Of a stretch of 64,000 nucleotides of DNA, positions 11,179 through 22,816 are shown one piece after another (within the stretch, counting starts at the first letter, position 1; every line of letters starts with the position of its first letter). Made by a program: the position numbers and the translations under genes. This DNA comes from Gigaspora margarita (taxonomy: Eukaryota > Glomeromycota > Glomeromycetes > Diversisporales > Gigasporaceae), in assembly GCA_009809945.1 (NCBI GenBank), contig WTPW01000715.1:1-64000 (forward strand), written 5' to 3'. The notes under the pieces are model-generated. The model worked only from the letters and a program-made list of their open reading frames with translations, was not told the DNA's origin and ran no database searches.

Positions 11179-13470
11179 AACAGCTATATTTATAACTCAA
11201 AATTTTACTATTGCACTTCTAACAAAAAATGATCCTCTCACAATTTTGCATTAATTTTGATCCTAATCCTAACTTTAACTTTAATGTTAATACTGACTTT
11301 ATAATTGTTACAGATAAATGTGTAACAAGCTTTTACAAATAGATTTTTTCTTTTTTTAATTTTATTATTTGCCATTAACTGACGCAATAATGACAGTATG
11401 ATACAATATTTGCTTTCTTATTAGATGAAATTGTCAGTTTAAATTACGATAGTTAAATTTAAAACATTGCCGAGCGAAACGAAGCAAAATATATTAAATG
11501 TAAACCTGAGCTTAAAATGAAGCAGAAAGCTATTAGTGTTGATTATTTACAAAATTAACCATATTATTTGTGCTCTATTTCATTAAAGTGATAAAATTTT
11601 ATATTGATTCACTTAATTTTCTAATTATTTTAACACTGGATAAAAAAGCTGCCTGTATGTATGAATTTTAGTACCTACGCTTAAATTGCATATATATTAT
11701 TATGAAATCTTTATTAAAACTTTAGGTTTGCAACGTGATATTTTTATAAACTATTTTGAAAGAGTAAGATTCGAATTTGGCCAAGCGAAGCGAGGCTGAA
11801 ACATAAATTGAAGCAAGGTCAGAACTAGAAAAAAATAAATAGAAATACTGCTTTAAAGGCTATTTTTGATTTCAACTAATTATGTTTTATCAAATAATCA
11901 ATGCCATGTTAATACCATATGCTGCTATATCTAATTATTAATTGGCGATGAAGCGGTGAGGTGCGCAATGTACTATGAATCAAAACTGCTTTAAATGTAG
12001 CCATATAATAAAACTTATTAATGAATGCTTATTTTTTATATAGTTATCGATAGGTAAAATATTATAATAATTATTCCAAAATTTAAATAGTTGCACATCT
12101 TTAACAGTTCGATAGTTTTAGATAAAAAAAAAAAACAGTGTTAAGTCTCTATAATTAAAGCTATAGAGCCATTTCTTTAATTTCTTGATTTAAGCAAAAA
12201 ATTTTAATACGCTGTTATTTTTCTTACAGAATAAACAAAAAAAGGGGCTTAATCTAATTTCTTCTTTTAAAGAAAAGCTTTGTAAGAACGTAATACTGGT
12301 AATTGTGAAAATTTACCAAAAATTATTGAACTATTAGGACTGTATGTCTGTTTGAAATTTTTTAATAATTATTATAGAATTGTTACTTATCGACCGTTAT
12401 CTAGAATATGACCTCATAAGTTATAGTTTTGACTCATAAGTTATAGTTTTGATTTACATAGTACATTCCGGTGTACTAGAAACATTAGAAAATCAAGTAA
12501 AAATTCAAACTAGAAATTGCAAATCGGTGACGAAGTCACCCGCAACATGTAATACTTGTTAGTTATCTACATAAACTTAATGCTGAAACTCTTTTGTTAC
12601 ATATTTAGTATTTAATTGTTCTCATCTATTTTATTTGAATATAGATTGAGTTATCATGACCCATTTAAAGATTTAAACTGAATTCGCTTGCAAGACATGT
12701 TTGTTTTTTTTTACATATCTGCTGATTTGTTAATCAACCAATCATAATTGAGGATTATCAAAAATTTTGTGCTTAAAATTATTTCAAAGCAAATTTTCAT
12801 AAAAACGGCCTTTTGAACTAACTTTGCACTTCTAATTAAATATGTAGAAAATTATGAGATTGACATATTTATTATAAGTAAAAAGTATATTTAAAAGGCT
12901 ATTAATTTAAAATTTTGCTTCCGAATTCGCCACCAATTAATCAAACAATGGCAAACCAATCCCAAAATACCTGAATATAACAGCAAACGGTAAAAGTACA
13001 ATCCAGATAGCTGTTTTATTCGTTTTTTTTTTTTTTTACCTTGTCTAAAGATAAAAAGCTCTTTTTTAGTTGTATACAAGTGCTTCATTGGTTACTTTTT
13101 TGACGTTACTTAGGAACAAAAATTTGTATAACCGTTTATCGAAAAAAGGCCCAAAAAATCAAATCAGCCGATATGATTGGTTTATAATAATGTCTAAATA
13201 AGTAATTGAAATCCAATTAATGACGAAATAATTGCAATTAATTGCAATTAAATTCAATTTCCATTCATAAGAGCGTTGCCTGATGTAGCACAATTTTGTA
13301 AAACATCGAAAGATCAAAAATAACATGTATTTTACTACAATTGATCCACTAATTTCCACAAAATTACTAATGGTCATGAGTAGTAATGTGCCATTTATAT
13401 GATATCTGAATTTGTTTAGAGTGCAATACGTACAGTACGTATACTGTGGTTGTATAGCATGTATAGCATG
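11179..13470. other. intergenic, no supported gene
   Basis: AT-rich, with scattered GCGAAGCGAGG-type phrases (11470, 11790, 11950, 12530) that recur as small dispersed motifs. A 22-bp unit, CTCATAAGTTATAGTTTTGA, is tandemly duplicated near 12413-12456. The minus frames at 12891-13088 and 13159-13377 show no family features. Confidence 0.45.
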
Positions 13471-14690
13471 TGCTAGTGTTGGAAATCTTATGTTCTCATG
13501 TTCTCATGAGAACATCACTTTTAATCAGAGAACATTTACAAAATTTAAGATGTTCTCTATTAAATATTTTTTGAGAACATTAAGTTTCAAAAGTATGTTC
13601 TCTTTATAAATATATAAAACAATAAAAAATTATTTTTATTCATATAGCAGTTTAAAATAATTTATCTTATAAATATTTAATTGTTAGTTAGTTGAAATAG
13701 AGAACAATTTAGTGTTCTTGAATTATAGCAAATTTTAGATAACATAATTATTGGTTTATCTATTTCTAGTTTGGTGCAATATACATATAATATCATAAAT
13801 TCCAGAGAGCTAAACTCACTATGATAATAATTTTTACAAGGAAATTACTTAACAAATCTTAAGTTATTATGAATATAAAGTTTAGTGCTACATTTTAAAA
13901 TTTTATAGTAAGAAATTTTTTGAATCTATAAAATCATTATAGTAAAAAAGAATAGTATATTTTTTTTACTATATTTATTTATTTATTTATTTAAATATTT
14001 AATAGATGTTAACTGTTAATAGCTTATTTATAAACTTAATCTATAAGCTAAGCCAAGCCAATAGCATCTTCAACAATATATAAAAAACCTCAAATATTAA
14101 TTTTTTAAAAAATACACATATGAAGTTATAATCTTATTATTATAAATAACTTAGCTTTGTTTATATAGTTTGTTAAATAAATTATCTTTTTTATTAATAA
14201 TTTTTAAATATATTAATTAAAAATAAAAATAAAAAATAACTAAAAGTATAAAAGTATAAGTGTGAGAAATAGAATAAGAGAGAGAAAATGAGAGTAAGAA
14301 AGAGTAAGAAAAAGTGAGAAAGAGTAAGAAAGAGTAAGAGAGAGAGAAAAAGAAAGAGAGAGAGAAAGAAGAAGAATGAGAAAGGGAAAAAGAGAGAGGA
14401 AAAGAAAAAGAAAGAGAGAGAGAAAGAAAGAGAGAAAAACTTTTTTATTTGAGAACATAAAAAAATCTTAAGTTATTATGAATTTAAACTTTAGTGCTAA
14501 ATTTTAAAATTTTATAGTGAGAAATTTTTTGGATCTATAAATTCACTATAGTAAAAAAGATTAATACAGTCAGATCTCCCTAAATGCAACCTCCCTAAAT
14601 GCATATCTAAGTAAAATCTCCCTAAATGCATGGCTTTTTTTTGGCCCAACTTAATATTTTACTATGGTCCTGATCAGTGTTGGAAATCAT
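13471..14690. mobile_element. remnants of a hAT family with ATGTTCTC subterminal repeats
   Basis: Position 13471 begins AGTGTTGGAAATCTTATG, followed by repeated ATGTTCTC/GAGAACAT motifs on both strands, the same pattern as the complete element at 53633-54455. A direct repeat of about 100 bp (13859-13965 and 14467-14567, both starting TTAAGTTATTATGAAT) lies inside. Another start-like end (CAGTGTTGGAAATCATATG) is at about 14675. The complete borders cannot be fixed, so nested or partly deleted copies are likely. Confidence 0.5.
14262..14445 (+). repeat. purine-only GA-rich low-complexity tract
   Basis: About 180 bp of AGTAAGAAAGAG/GAGAGAGAAAG repeats with almost no pyrimidines. The long minus-strand frame through it (Leu/Ser/Phe only) is a compositional artefact. 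Confidence 0.85.
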
Positions 14691-14789
14691 ATGTTCACAG
14701 CGTTCACAGTAAACATAAATTTTTTTAAAAAATCAAAATTTTTATATTTTATGTTCACATAGTGTGAACTAGTGCTCCTACAGACTGGA

Positions 14790-16945
14790 CTTGAACCGGA
14801 CTTTAGTCAAGCTGACAATATATTATATCGGCTATAATTTGACGTTTTCCATTATGCTCTTCTTATAGAACTAAATTCATCTTTATATACCTAAATAAAT
14901 ACTCGTTTGTAGTTGTGTTTTGAATTAATCCATAAACATTTTTACCTTCTACTAATAAAATATACATATATATATATATGAATTGTATATACATGCTATT
15001 AATTAATGAGCTAATATAAATAATGTAACCTTACTTCTTTCAAAATATTTAATACATTTGGTTAAATAGACAATCTTTTTAAGTATAATTGCACATGACG
15101 GTATACGTGACTGTGTACAGTCACCATATTTATACCTATCCTTCACGTATCGTATTCCTCCTAACCAGGTTGTTAAAACATATCACCAATTTTTTTGAAT
15201 ATTATCTAATCTATTAAAAGGATTCCATTCGATTACATCTTCGTACTTTGTAGTTTAAAGTTAAAATTCTTTAATATATTCATCTACGTCTTTGTATTCA
15301 TTTATCCTCCCTGTGTGCAGTTTTATGAGGATCTCATGCTGACACCAAGCTGGAAATGTATTATATCGACTGCAATTTGTGCATTTTCCATTAATATTAG
15401 ATCTTTTAGAACCGAATTCATCGAAAACTAACATATATTCATTTGTAATTGTGCTTTGGATTAATCCATAAACATTTTTACTCTTAATTACTTAGATTTT
15501 TAAACTTATAAAGTTCATAAAATATATAAATATAGTTTAGATATGCAAACCATTAATTAATATACTACAAATCAATAATATAAACTTATTTCTTTTAAAG
15601 TATTTAATATATAGTGTGAACTGCCCAATATTTTAAGTGTAATTATGTATGACTGCGTGTGTGACTGCGTATATTGATCTCTATTTAAGAAGAGTATTCC
15701 ATCGAACCAAGTTCCTAAAAACTTATCGCCAATTTTTTTGAATATTATCTAATCTACTAAATGGAATCCATTCGATTACATCGTCGTAATTTGTAGCCTT
15801 AAGCTGAAATTTTTTAATGCAATTCTTTAATACTATAATCGATATCCTTATTATCACTTGTCCATCCTTGCGTTGTTTTCTGAGAGTCACATGTCTGACA
15901 CCATGTGTTAGAAATGTTAAATCAAATTGCAATTTACACATTTTCCATGATGCACTTTTTTTTTATGACTAAATTCATCAAATACCAACATATATATTTG
16001 TGGTTGTGTTTTGAGTTAATCTATGAACACTTCTATTCTCTAACTGTAAATGATTTTTAAACTATAAAAAAATATATAAATAAAAATAATAGAATATAGT
16101 TGATACGTTTTATTATAGTATTAATTACTAAATTACACATAATGTAATCTTACTTCTTTCAAAGTTTTTGATAAATTTGAATTAAGTACTAGTCCGCGAG
16201 TGATCGACAGTAATTTTATAGTAAAATTTGGTGAAAATTTAATATAAATTTTTATATTAATATGAAATCTGCAGCTGCTACAAAGTAAAGTTAAATTTTA
16301 CTAAGTTAACGATACATGTCCACTAATTAAAAATTGTAGAGCTCGTCGAGACGCATCTAACGGTGGTTAGATCATCCAAATCGGCCCAGTGGGTGGCGAG
16401 ATATCGTCGAAAAACGATTGGCCAACTATATAAAATTCTATGTAAACAAATATTGGTTACATAGAGATTTTATATAGTCGGCCAATCGTTTTTCGACGAT
16501 ATCTCGCCATCTACTGGGCCGATTTGGATGATCTAACCACCGTTAGATGCGTCTCGACGAGCTCTACAATTTTCAATTAGTGGATATGTATCGTTAACTT
16601 AGTAAAAATTAACTTTACGTTGTAGCAGCTGCAGATTTCATATTAATATAAAAATTTATATTAAATTTTCACCAAATTTTACTATGATGCTACTGTCACT
16701 CACTCGCGGACTAGTACTTAATCAATAATTTAAGTGCAATTATACATAGCGTACTTCATCTACCCAGGCTGATTAAATTCTAACACCAATTATTTGAACA
16801 TTATCTAATTTAATAAACGGAATCTATTCGACTTTATTTTCATAAACTGTGGATGTAAGTTGAAATTATTTAATGTAATCATCTTCTGACAACAAGCTTT
16901 TTAGGTATTAAATCTGTTGCAATTTGTACATTTTCCGTAGCCTTT
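14790..16945 (-). pseudogene. tandem array of 5' fragments of a fungal kinase gene (three to four units)
   Basis: Four copies of a block whose minus-strand start contains a GGAAAATG(C/T) phrase lie near 14845, 15378, 15940 and 16930, spaced about 533, 562 and 990 bp. The last spacing contains a 526-bp insertion. Best copy (15723-15955, minus): KEFQLKATNYDDVIEWIPF, then SRLDNIQK, preceded by remnants of the zinc-knuckle-like leader and GWTSGNKD. This leader, before the kinase domain, is characteristic of Rhizophagus-type kinases as I recall them. Every copy has frameshifts or stops, and the kinase domain proper is absent. These are non-functional duplicated gene starts. Confidence 0.65.
16189..16714. 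mobile_element. 526-bp near-perfect palindrome (foldback MITE)
   Basis: The two arms, about 250 bp each, are inverted complements with only scattered mismatches and meet near 16447 (CTATGTAAACAAATATTGG loop region). Ends are CTAGTCCGCGAG and CTCGCGGACTAG, flanked by TA on both sides. The complementarity extends a few bases further (ATTAAGTA / TACTTAAT). TA flanks would fit a Tc1/mariner-type MITE. It lies inside the kinase-fragment array and accounts for the enlarged third unit. There is no coding content. Confidence 0.85.
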
Positions 16946-17215
16946 AACTTTTTTATGCCTAATAATCGTTGCATCTGTATTAACTTTTTTTCGTTGCAAA
17001 AAAAACTTCTATTTTGAACTTATGTCTTATATTACATATGTTAAAGTATCATGTGTACAGACGTAAATGAGCAAAACAAAATGTAAAAATCTGGATCCAG
17101 AAATGTCGCTATCCATTATGATAAATGTATCTGGTATTTGCTACGAGAATTTATGTATTACATATCATGCTATATAATTGTGACTAACATAATTTTTTAA
17201 ATCTTAATTATCAGT

Positions 17216-17487
17216 ATGACTGATGAGTTTAATTATAAAAGTGATATTTTAAATGGAAAATGTGAAAATTGTAATCAATATAACACTTCTAAAGCTTGAT
17301 GTGACCCTCAGAAAACAACACAAGGATGGACGAGTGGAAATAAGGATGTCGATGACTGAATTAAAGAATTTCAACTTAAAATTATAAAATATGAAGATGT
17401 AATCGAATGGACTCCTTTTAGCAAATTAGTCAATATTCAAAAGATTAATGATAGATTTTTATCAACTTGGCTAGATGGAATACAATG
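17216..17487 (+). pseudogene. kinase 5' fragment, opposite orientation
   Basis: Reads MTDEFNYKSDILNGKCENC, NQYNTSKA, stop, then CDPQKTTQGWTSGNKDVDD, stop, then KEFQLKIIKYEDVIEW. This is the same leader as the minus-strand fragments at 14790-16945, so the array and this copy are inverted relative to each other. Two stops lie within the first 80 codons, and there is no kinase domain downstream: past DGIQ the sequence turns AT-rich. Confidence 0.75.
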
Positions 17488-19248
17488 AAATTAAAGACGA
17501 AAATTATTTTATGCGAGCTGACGTGCGTTCAGATGACCAGATTAAATGATCTGCAATAATTGGCCTAAATTACCCTGTGATTTTCACTCTAACCCTAATC
17601 CTTATTTAGCCCGGTTTTAATATGACGCACGATATGCACAGTCATGTACACCATGAGCTTTAAAACATCAACCAGACTAAATTTAATAAATAAAATATTT
17701 AAATAATAATTGTATTGTTCTACTATAGATGACTTAATTTTAATTCATAACTGTAAATATTAAACATAGAGATTGTACCCGTTGGGAAAACCTCTACCCG
17801 GTTACTATTAAATTACCCGGGTATCCGGATAAATTACTATGTCACATGATTGCAAGTTCTACCCGGATACAATCACTAATTAAACAAGTTTAGAGATATG
17901 GATTAACTCAAAATATAACAACAAATGAATATATGTTGATATTGGCGAATTTGGCTAAAAGTTTAATCCGAAGTAAAATTATCATTTTCATTTGGCTTTC
18001 TATCAGCTTGATAAATGATAATTATTGATAACCGTGAGATAATTTCTAAAATTAATAAGGGCGACGACTTCAGGGGAAGTGATTCTATCATTAAGTCAAT
18101 GCAGTTCAGGTTTTTATAAATTATTGACGTACGTACTTACTTACATATTGTAAAATAACGCGGTCCCGTGAATAATCCAACAGCGAATTTTTGTCTATAT
18201 ACAAAATAGGAATATATATCAAAATTTTTGGTGCTAAAAACTAGCTAGTTTCCACTTACGCACGTACGTACAACCTTGTGATTTTTTCTCTATTTGTATG
18301 TTACACGCTTTAGTAATCAAAATTTTTGTGCCATGAATATGTTACCTGTTTTGTAAATGTTGTAAATGAGAACACCAATCAGAAGATCTTGAGTCACAAG
18401 ATTATGGAGACTAGTTCAATTCAACTCCTCCGGGATACTGCAGAATATGCAGAATTCAAAAAATTTACATCATGCACTTTCCCTAAGCGAATTTATATTA
18501 TATACGTAATCACCTAACCTTTTGCCTAAACTCTAACCAGTTTTTTAGCCTAAAATTCACGCCTACTTAGCATTCCTATTTTAGTCACTTATTTCTGAGT
18601 GATCAAGGTAAAGCTTAACGCTTTTTAGTTAGGATATTATAATCAGGTTAAGATTTTAAATACTCCTATCACTATACAGTATCAAGATCACGGTGTAGTT
18701 AGTAAAAATACCCTGATCCGCATGTATACAAACGATAATTTCATTTCCGCTAATACCTAACGGCTCAGGATATTTTTATTACAAGTAATGAATTTCTGTG
18801 TAAATTAATACCACAAAATATATTTTTAACATTCTTGTATTTTCATTTTTACGTTTGTAAATGAGTAAAATTTATATTCTGGCTATTTCTTCTTTTGAGT
18901 TTGTACCACTAGCAAAATAAGTGCACGCCCCTGCATTCTTTTTTCTTCAAATATTGTCTTTAATAACGTTAAACTTTTTTCATTGTTACATATTGTATTG
19001 CTTGGCGCACAAAAAATACATTTTTATCTTTATTACTATTTATGACAAATAAATACGACAAATAAATATTAGACAAGCACAATTTAAACCTGTTATTGAC
19101 ACGATTTTTTATAAAGGCATATTAATAACAAATATTGAAAGAAACCTGTAACACTGCATAACAGATTTTATAAAAAAAAAAAGGACATTTTTTACGTACG
19201 TACGTACGTACGTTCGCGTTTGGATCCTAATTATATATTATTTTAATC
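17488..19248. other. spacer upstream of gene A
   Basis: No gene supported. It holds a GGGTATCCGG/CCGGATAC inverted motif near 17790-17880, probably an old TIR remnant. It also holds a single arm (18905-18932, TTTGTACCACTAGCAAAATA) of the inverted-repeat family complete at 30058-30375. A 63-codon frame at 18326-18517 is not recognised. From about 19137 the sequence CCTGTAACACTGCATAACA is shared with the 5' flanks of gene C and pseudogene E and may contain the promoter. Confidence 0.45.
19194..19213. repeat. (ACGT)n microsatellite 36 bp before gene A start
   Basis: Five perfect ACGT units, self-complementary. Shorter ACGTACGT runs recur at 18125, 18262, 30008, 34578 and 36606, several of them in the flanks of this gene family. 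Confidence 0.9.
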
Positions 19249-22232
19249 ATGTCTGGGAAAGAGTTTTTTGACGTTGCTGCTGATATATTGACCGTTTATA
19301 TTCCTGTTATCAGCGCAGTGAAAGTACTTGTTGACGAAATTTGTAAAATTTACGAGAATGCAGAATGTAACAAAGAACTTTGCGCTGTAATGGTTGATCG
19401 AGTAAAAGCAGCAGAATTTTCTATGTATAAAATAATTAGAAGCGAAAAGAAGAAGGAAGATTTTAATAAGAAATCATATTATTTAGCTTTTGAAAGATTT
19501 AAGAATAATTTAACACAAGTCAAAGAATATTGTAAAAATGTATCAAAACTTAAAGGCTATAAAAGATTTCTTCATGCAACTGACGTTAAATCTAAATTTG
19601 ATCAATTAAGAGATGAATTTGATAGATGTATGGCTGATTTGAATTTTGCTTACGAAGTTTCTAATGCAATTGACAGAAAAGAAGAATCTCAAAGAGTTGA
19701 TAAATCATTAAAAGAAGTTAAAGAAGTAAGTATAGCTATTCTTAAGCATAATTGAAGCATAATAACCTATTATATTAATTTTAAACTCTTTATATGTTTA
19801 TCCATTTTTAGTCACTCGAACAACTTGATGATAAACTTGACGAAGTAAGTTTAATTATTCGAAAATTTAATATTTTTATTATTAATTTTATTAAACTTTT
19901 ATATAATTATCCATTTTTAGTCCTTCAAACAACTTAACGATAAACTTTGTGAAGTAAGTTTAGTTATTCCAAAAACTTTTGATGGAAATGTTGTGATTAT
20001 TAAAATTAAGAAATATGTTAATATGCGCAATGATTTATAAATAATTTACATAAGAGGATTATAGCTAGACAAGCAATTGACTAATCAAATATAATTAAAT
20101 TGTACGATTCAATTTCACCTGAGCATGCAATATCACAAAAATGATTGGTTTTTATTTTTATGAAATATTTATCGTTAATAATCACCAAATCAAAAAAAAT
20201 CCGCCCATATGCTAAAATTTAAGATTCTTATTATTAATTTTAAACTTTTATAATTATTAAATTTTAGAACTTTAAACAAAATGATTGTAAACTTGATGAA
20301 GTAAGTTTAGTTATTCGAAATTTAAAAAACCTTATTATATCAATTTTAAACTTTATTAAACTTTATTAAACTTTATTCATTTTAGAACTTTAACCAAGTT
20401 GGAGATAAAATTGATGCAGTTGCAGATAAAATTGATGCAGTAGCTCAACGTATAGACTATATGCAAGTGACTAAACAAGGTGCTGCAAAAACGATTGATC
20501 CAAGCGATTTAAGTGACCCTATGAAACAAGATTTTAGAGGCAATAACAACAAAGTCATTAAAAAATTGTTTAAAAATGCAATAGAAGTTGCATGTAAACC
20601 TATTGATGGTAAAAGCGAAAATGAAATGGCAATCCTCGGCAAATTAGGTTTATCACCTCAAATTGTCAAGTTTTATGGGCAATCAGTAATTAATAATTCG
20701 CAAGTTATGATTTTAGGATGGGCTGAACAAGGAAATTTAAAGGAGCTTTATGAAAAGTTTGACATTCCTTGGACTAGAAAAATACAAATTGCCAAAGATA
20801 TACTTCTTGGCCTTCTATTTTTACGTACAGTAAATGTTTTCCATCATGATGTTAGGTGTGAAAACGTTTTTGTAAGTATAATTAATATTTACAGTAGTAG
20901 TCTAAAAATGATGATCACTAACATTAAATTATAGGTGCTAAGAGATTTGAGTGTAAAACTCGGAAACTTTGGGTTTGCGAGAGGAGTAGATGACATTATT
21001 TCTAGCAATCTTTCACACTTAGCAACATACATTGTTCGTTGGATGGCTCCTGAACTAATTAAAAAATATATTAGTAGTAACTACGAAAACAAAAAAGTAT
21101 ATACATTTAATTGTGAAATGTTCAGGTAATTATATGAGTATCAGATGTATATTTGAATTGCATTTATTTTTCTACCAATCTATAATCATACTTCTTCACG
21201 ATTAGTTATGGAATGCTCTTATGGGAGCTTTGTTATGAAAGGTTGCCTTATGGTGATTGGAATATTAAAAAGATATCTGATCATGTTTTGGCTGGTAAAC
21301 GGGAAAAGATTTTAAAAGGGAATTTTAAACGCCAAAGCGATAATGATATTCAATTAGAATTTATTAAAATCTTTCAAGATGGTAATATTCTATAAAGATT
21401 TTTTTATTTAATTATTTTTTATTAATTACGCCATTTTTAATTTACTTTTTGTTTATTTATTTTTATTAATTTTTATTAATTATACTGTTTTTAATTTACT
21501 TTTTTGTTTATTTAAAAAGCATGGTGCCATCAACCTGAATTACGAATAACTATTCCTGCACTAAGACATCGGCTTGAAGAATTAGCCAATAAATTCCCAA
21601 TTCCTTTTGATGAACCTCAACTTCTTAGAGATAAAACTTTGGATTTTGATGGACTAAAGTCTGAAGAATCTAAGTCAGAAGCTAAAGAGTATCCTGGATT
21701 TGATGAAGAAATTCCCGAGGAAGTTGAGGATGATGTTGCCGTCATACCTCTTAAAGATGGTATAGAGATGCACAAAAGGAAGGAATATGATAATGCATGG
21801 GAATGTTTCAAACAAAATGCTGATCTTAATAATCCGGAAGCAAAATTCTGGGTAGGATATTACTTACTTTACGGGCATAATGGAGAAAAAGATCCAATTC
21901 AGGCCAGAAAGTATTTCAAAGAAGCTGCTGATGAAAATAATCATGCTGAATCACAATGTAGATATGCAGTTGCACTGCTCGCTGAACTTAGCAAAGAGAC
22001 TGATGAAACTGTAAGAACTAAATTACGTAAGGAAATACTTTATTATTTTGAATTAGCAGCTGAAAATCAAGAAAATCGAAATGCTGATGCCATGTATTAT
22101 CTGGGAGATATTTATGTGGCTGGAAAACTTAAAGTAAAGAAGGATGTAGAGCGTGGGGTATATTATTTAAAATTAGCTTCCAGTAATAAAAACGAAAGAG
22201 CAAATTCTCTATTAAAAAAGTTGGGTAAATAG
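19249..22232 (+). CDS. gene A: HeLo/MLKL-like helical bundle, coiled brace, pseudokinase, Sel1 repeats
   Basis: Eight exons read from consistent GTAAGT/TTTTAG borders: 19249-19725, 19812-19844, 19921-19953, 20268-20300, 20386-20871, 20935-21125, 21206-21381 and 21520-22232. They give 713 aa with no internal stop. Residues 1-159 form an amphipathic helical bundle (IPVISAVKVLVDEICKIYEN, later FERFKNNLTQVKEY and GYKRFLHA) resembling the MLKL/HeLo four-helix domain. Residues 160-220 are coiled coil. Residues about 225-500 are a kinase fold: VACK (K263), HHD (D347), N352, NFG (N365) and APE (E394). Glycine-rich loop consensus and DFG aspartate are missing, so a pseudokinase is expected. Residues about 545-713 hold three Sel1-like repeats (YLLYGHNGEKDPIQARKYF, YYLGDIYVAGKLKVKKDVERG). 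By analogy with MLKL it could act at membranes in regulated cell death. That role is inference. Confidence 0.88.
19812..20463 (+). other. micro-exon block coding 11-residue coiled-coil units in gene A
   Basis: Three successive exons are exactly 33 nt and phase 0: SLEQLDDKLDE (19812-19844), SFKQLNDKLCE (19921-19953) and NFKQNDCKLDE (20268-20300). The next exon opens with the same pattern (NFNQVGDKIDA) and continues in 7-residue steps (DKIDAVA twice, then QRIDYMQ). All fit the pattern x-(F/L)-x-Q-x-x-D-K-(L/I)-x-E. Each exon could be skipped or duplicated without changing frame. The block joins the helical bundle to the kinase fold, the place of the brace in MLKL. Confidence 0.9.
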
Positions 22233-22816
22233 ATTAAATATGATATTTTTATATTCTAAAAGAATCTTATATATTTATGTGTTTTTGGCTTTTTTTTTTT
22301 TTTTTGGTAATATTTTTTTAAATAAAAATTCGTATTTAAATCTAAATCATAATTTTATGAGATCTATTATAACTGCTAATTTATTTAAGAAAAAATAAAA
22401 GTACTTATCAGTTGCAAAGTTTTATCATGATTTCACAAACTATACAAATGCATGAATTTACATTTTAAAAACTTCACCTGTGCTCCTTAAATGTTCTTGC
22501 GTACGAGAGTTATCATTACACTGAATTTAAATTTGGTGAAGTTAAACTGCCGTATAAATGACTAAGTAATCAAAAATCTGCCAATTATACATCACTTTCA
22601 TTACATCATTTTAAATTATTCAACTCATTTACAAGAATAAAACTATGTCATATTTTGATATAATACACTTTGTTTTACAAGGCGAATGCAGAAAGTTACA
22701 TAATAAAAAAATCTTGAATCATAACAAATTTTACATATATAAAAAAGGATTTGTTAAGATAATTGATATTTCGTACGTCGCTCACGTTAAAACTCTAATT
22801 TAATATTACTTTGATC
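22233..22816. other. spacer between gene A and pseudogene B
   Basis: The 3' flank (to about 22480) is repeated after fragment D (53040-53283), including the T-run at about 22291 and CATAATTTTATGAGATC. From 22490 (TTCTTGCGTACGAGAG) it matches the 5' flanks at 30948, 36525 and 60187. No gene. A conserved (A/T)TTACTTT(A/G)ATCATGTCTG context leads into the B start codon. Confidence 0.6.

Noticed and set aside
13159..13377. 72-codon minus-strand frame
   Set aside because: AT-rich composition, no motif, no neighbouring exon; no evidence of coding.
14240..14458. Minus-strand Leu/Ser/Phe-rich frame resembling a membrane protein
   Set aside because: It is the translation of a GA-only microsatellite.
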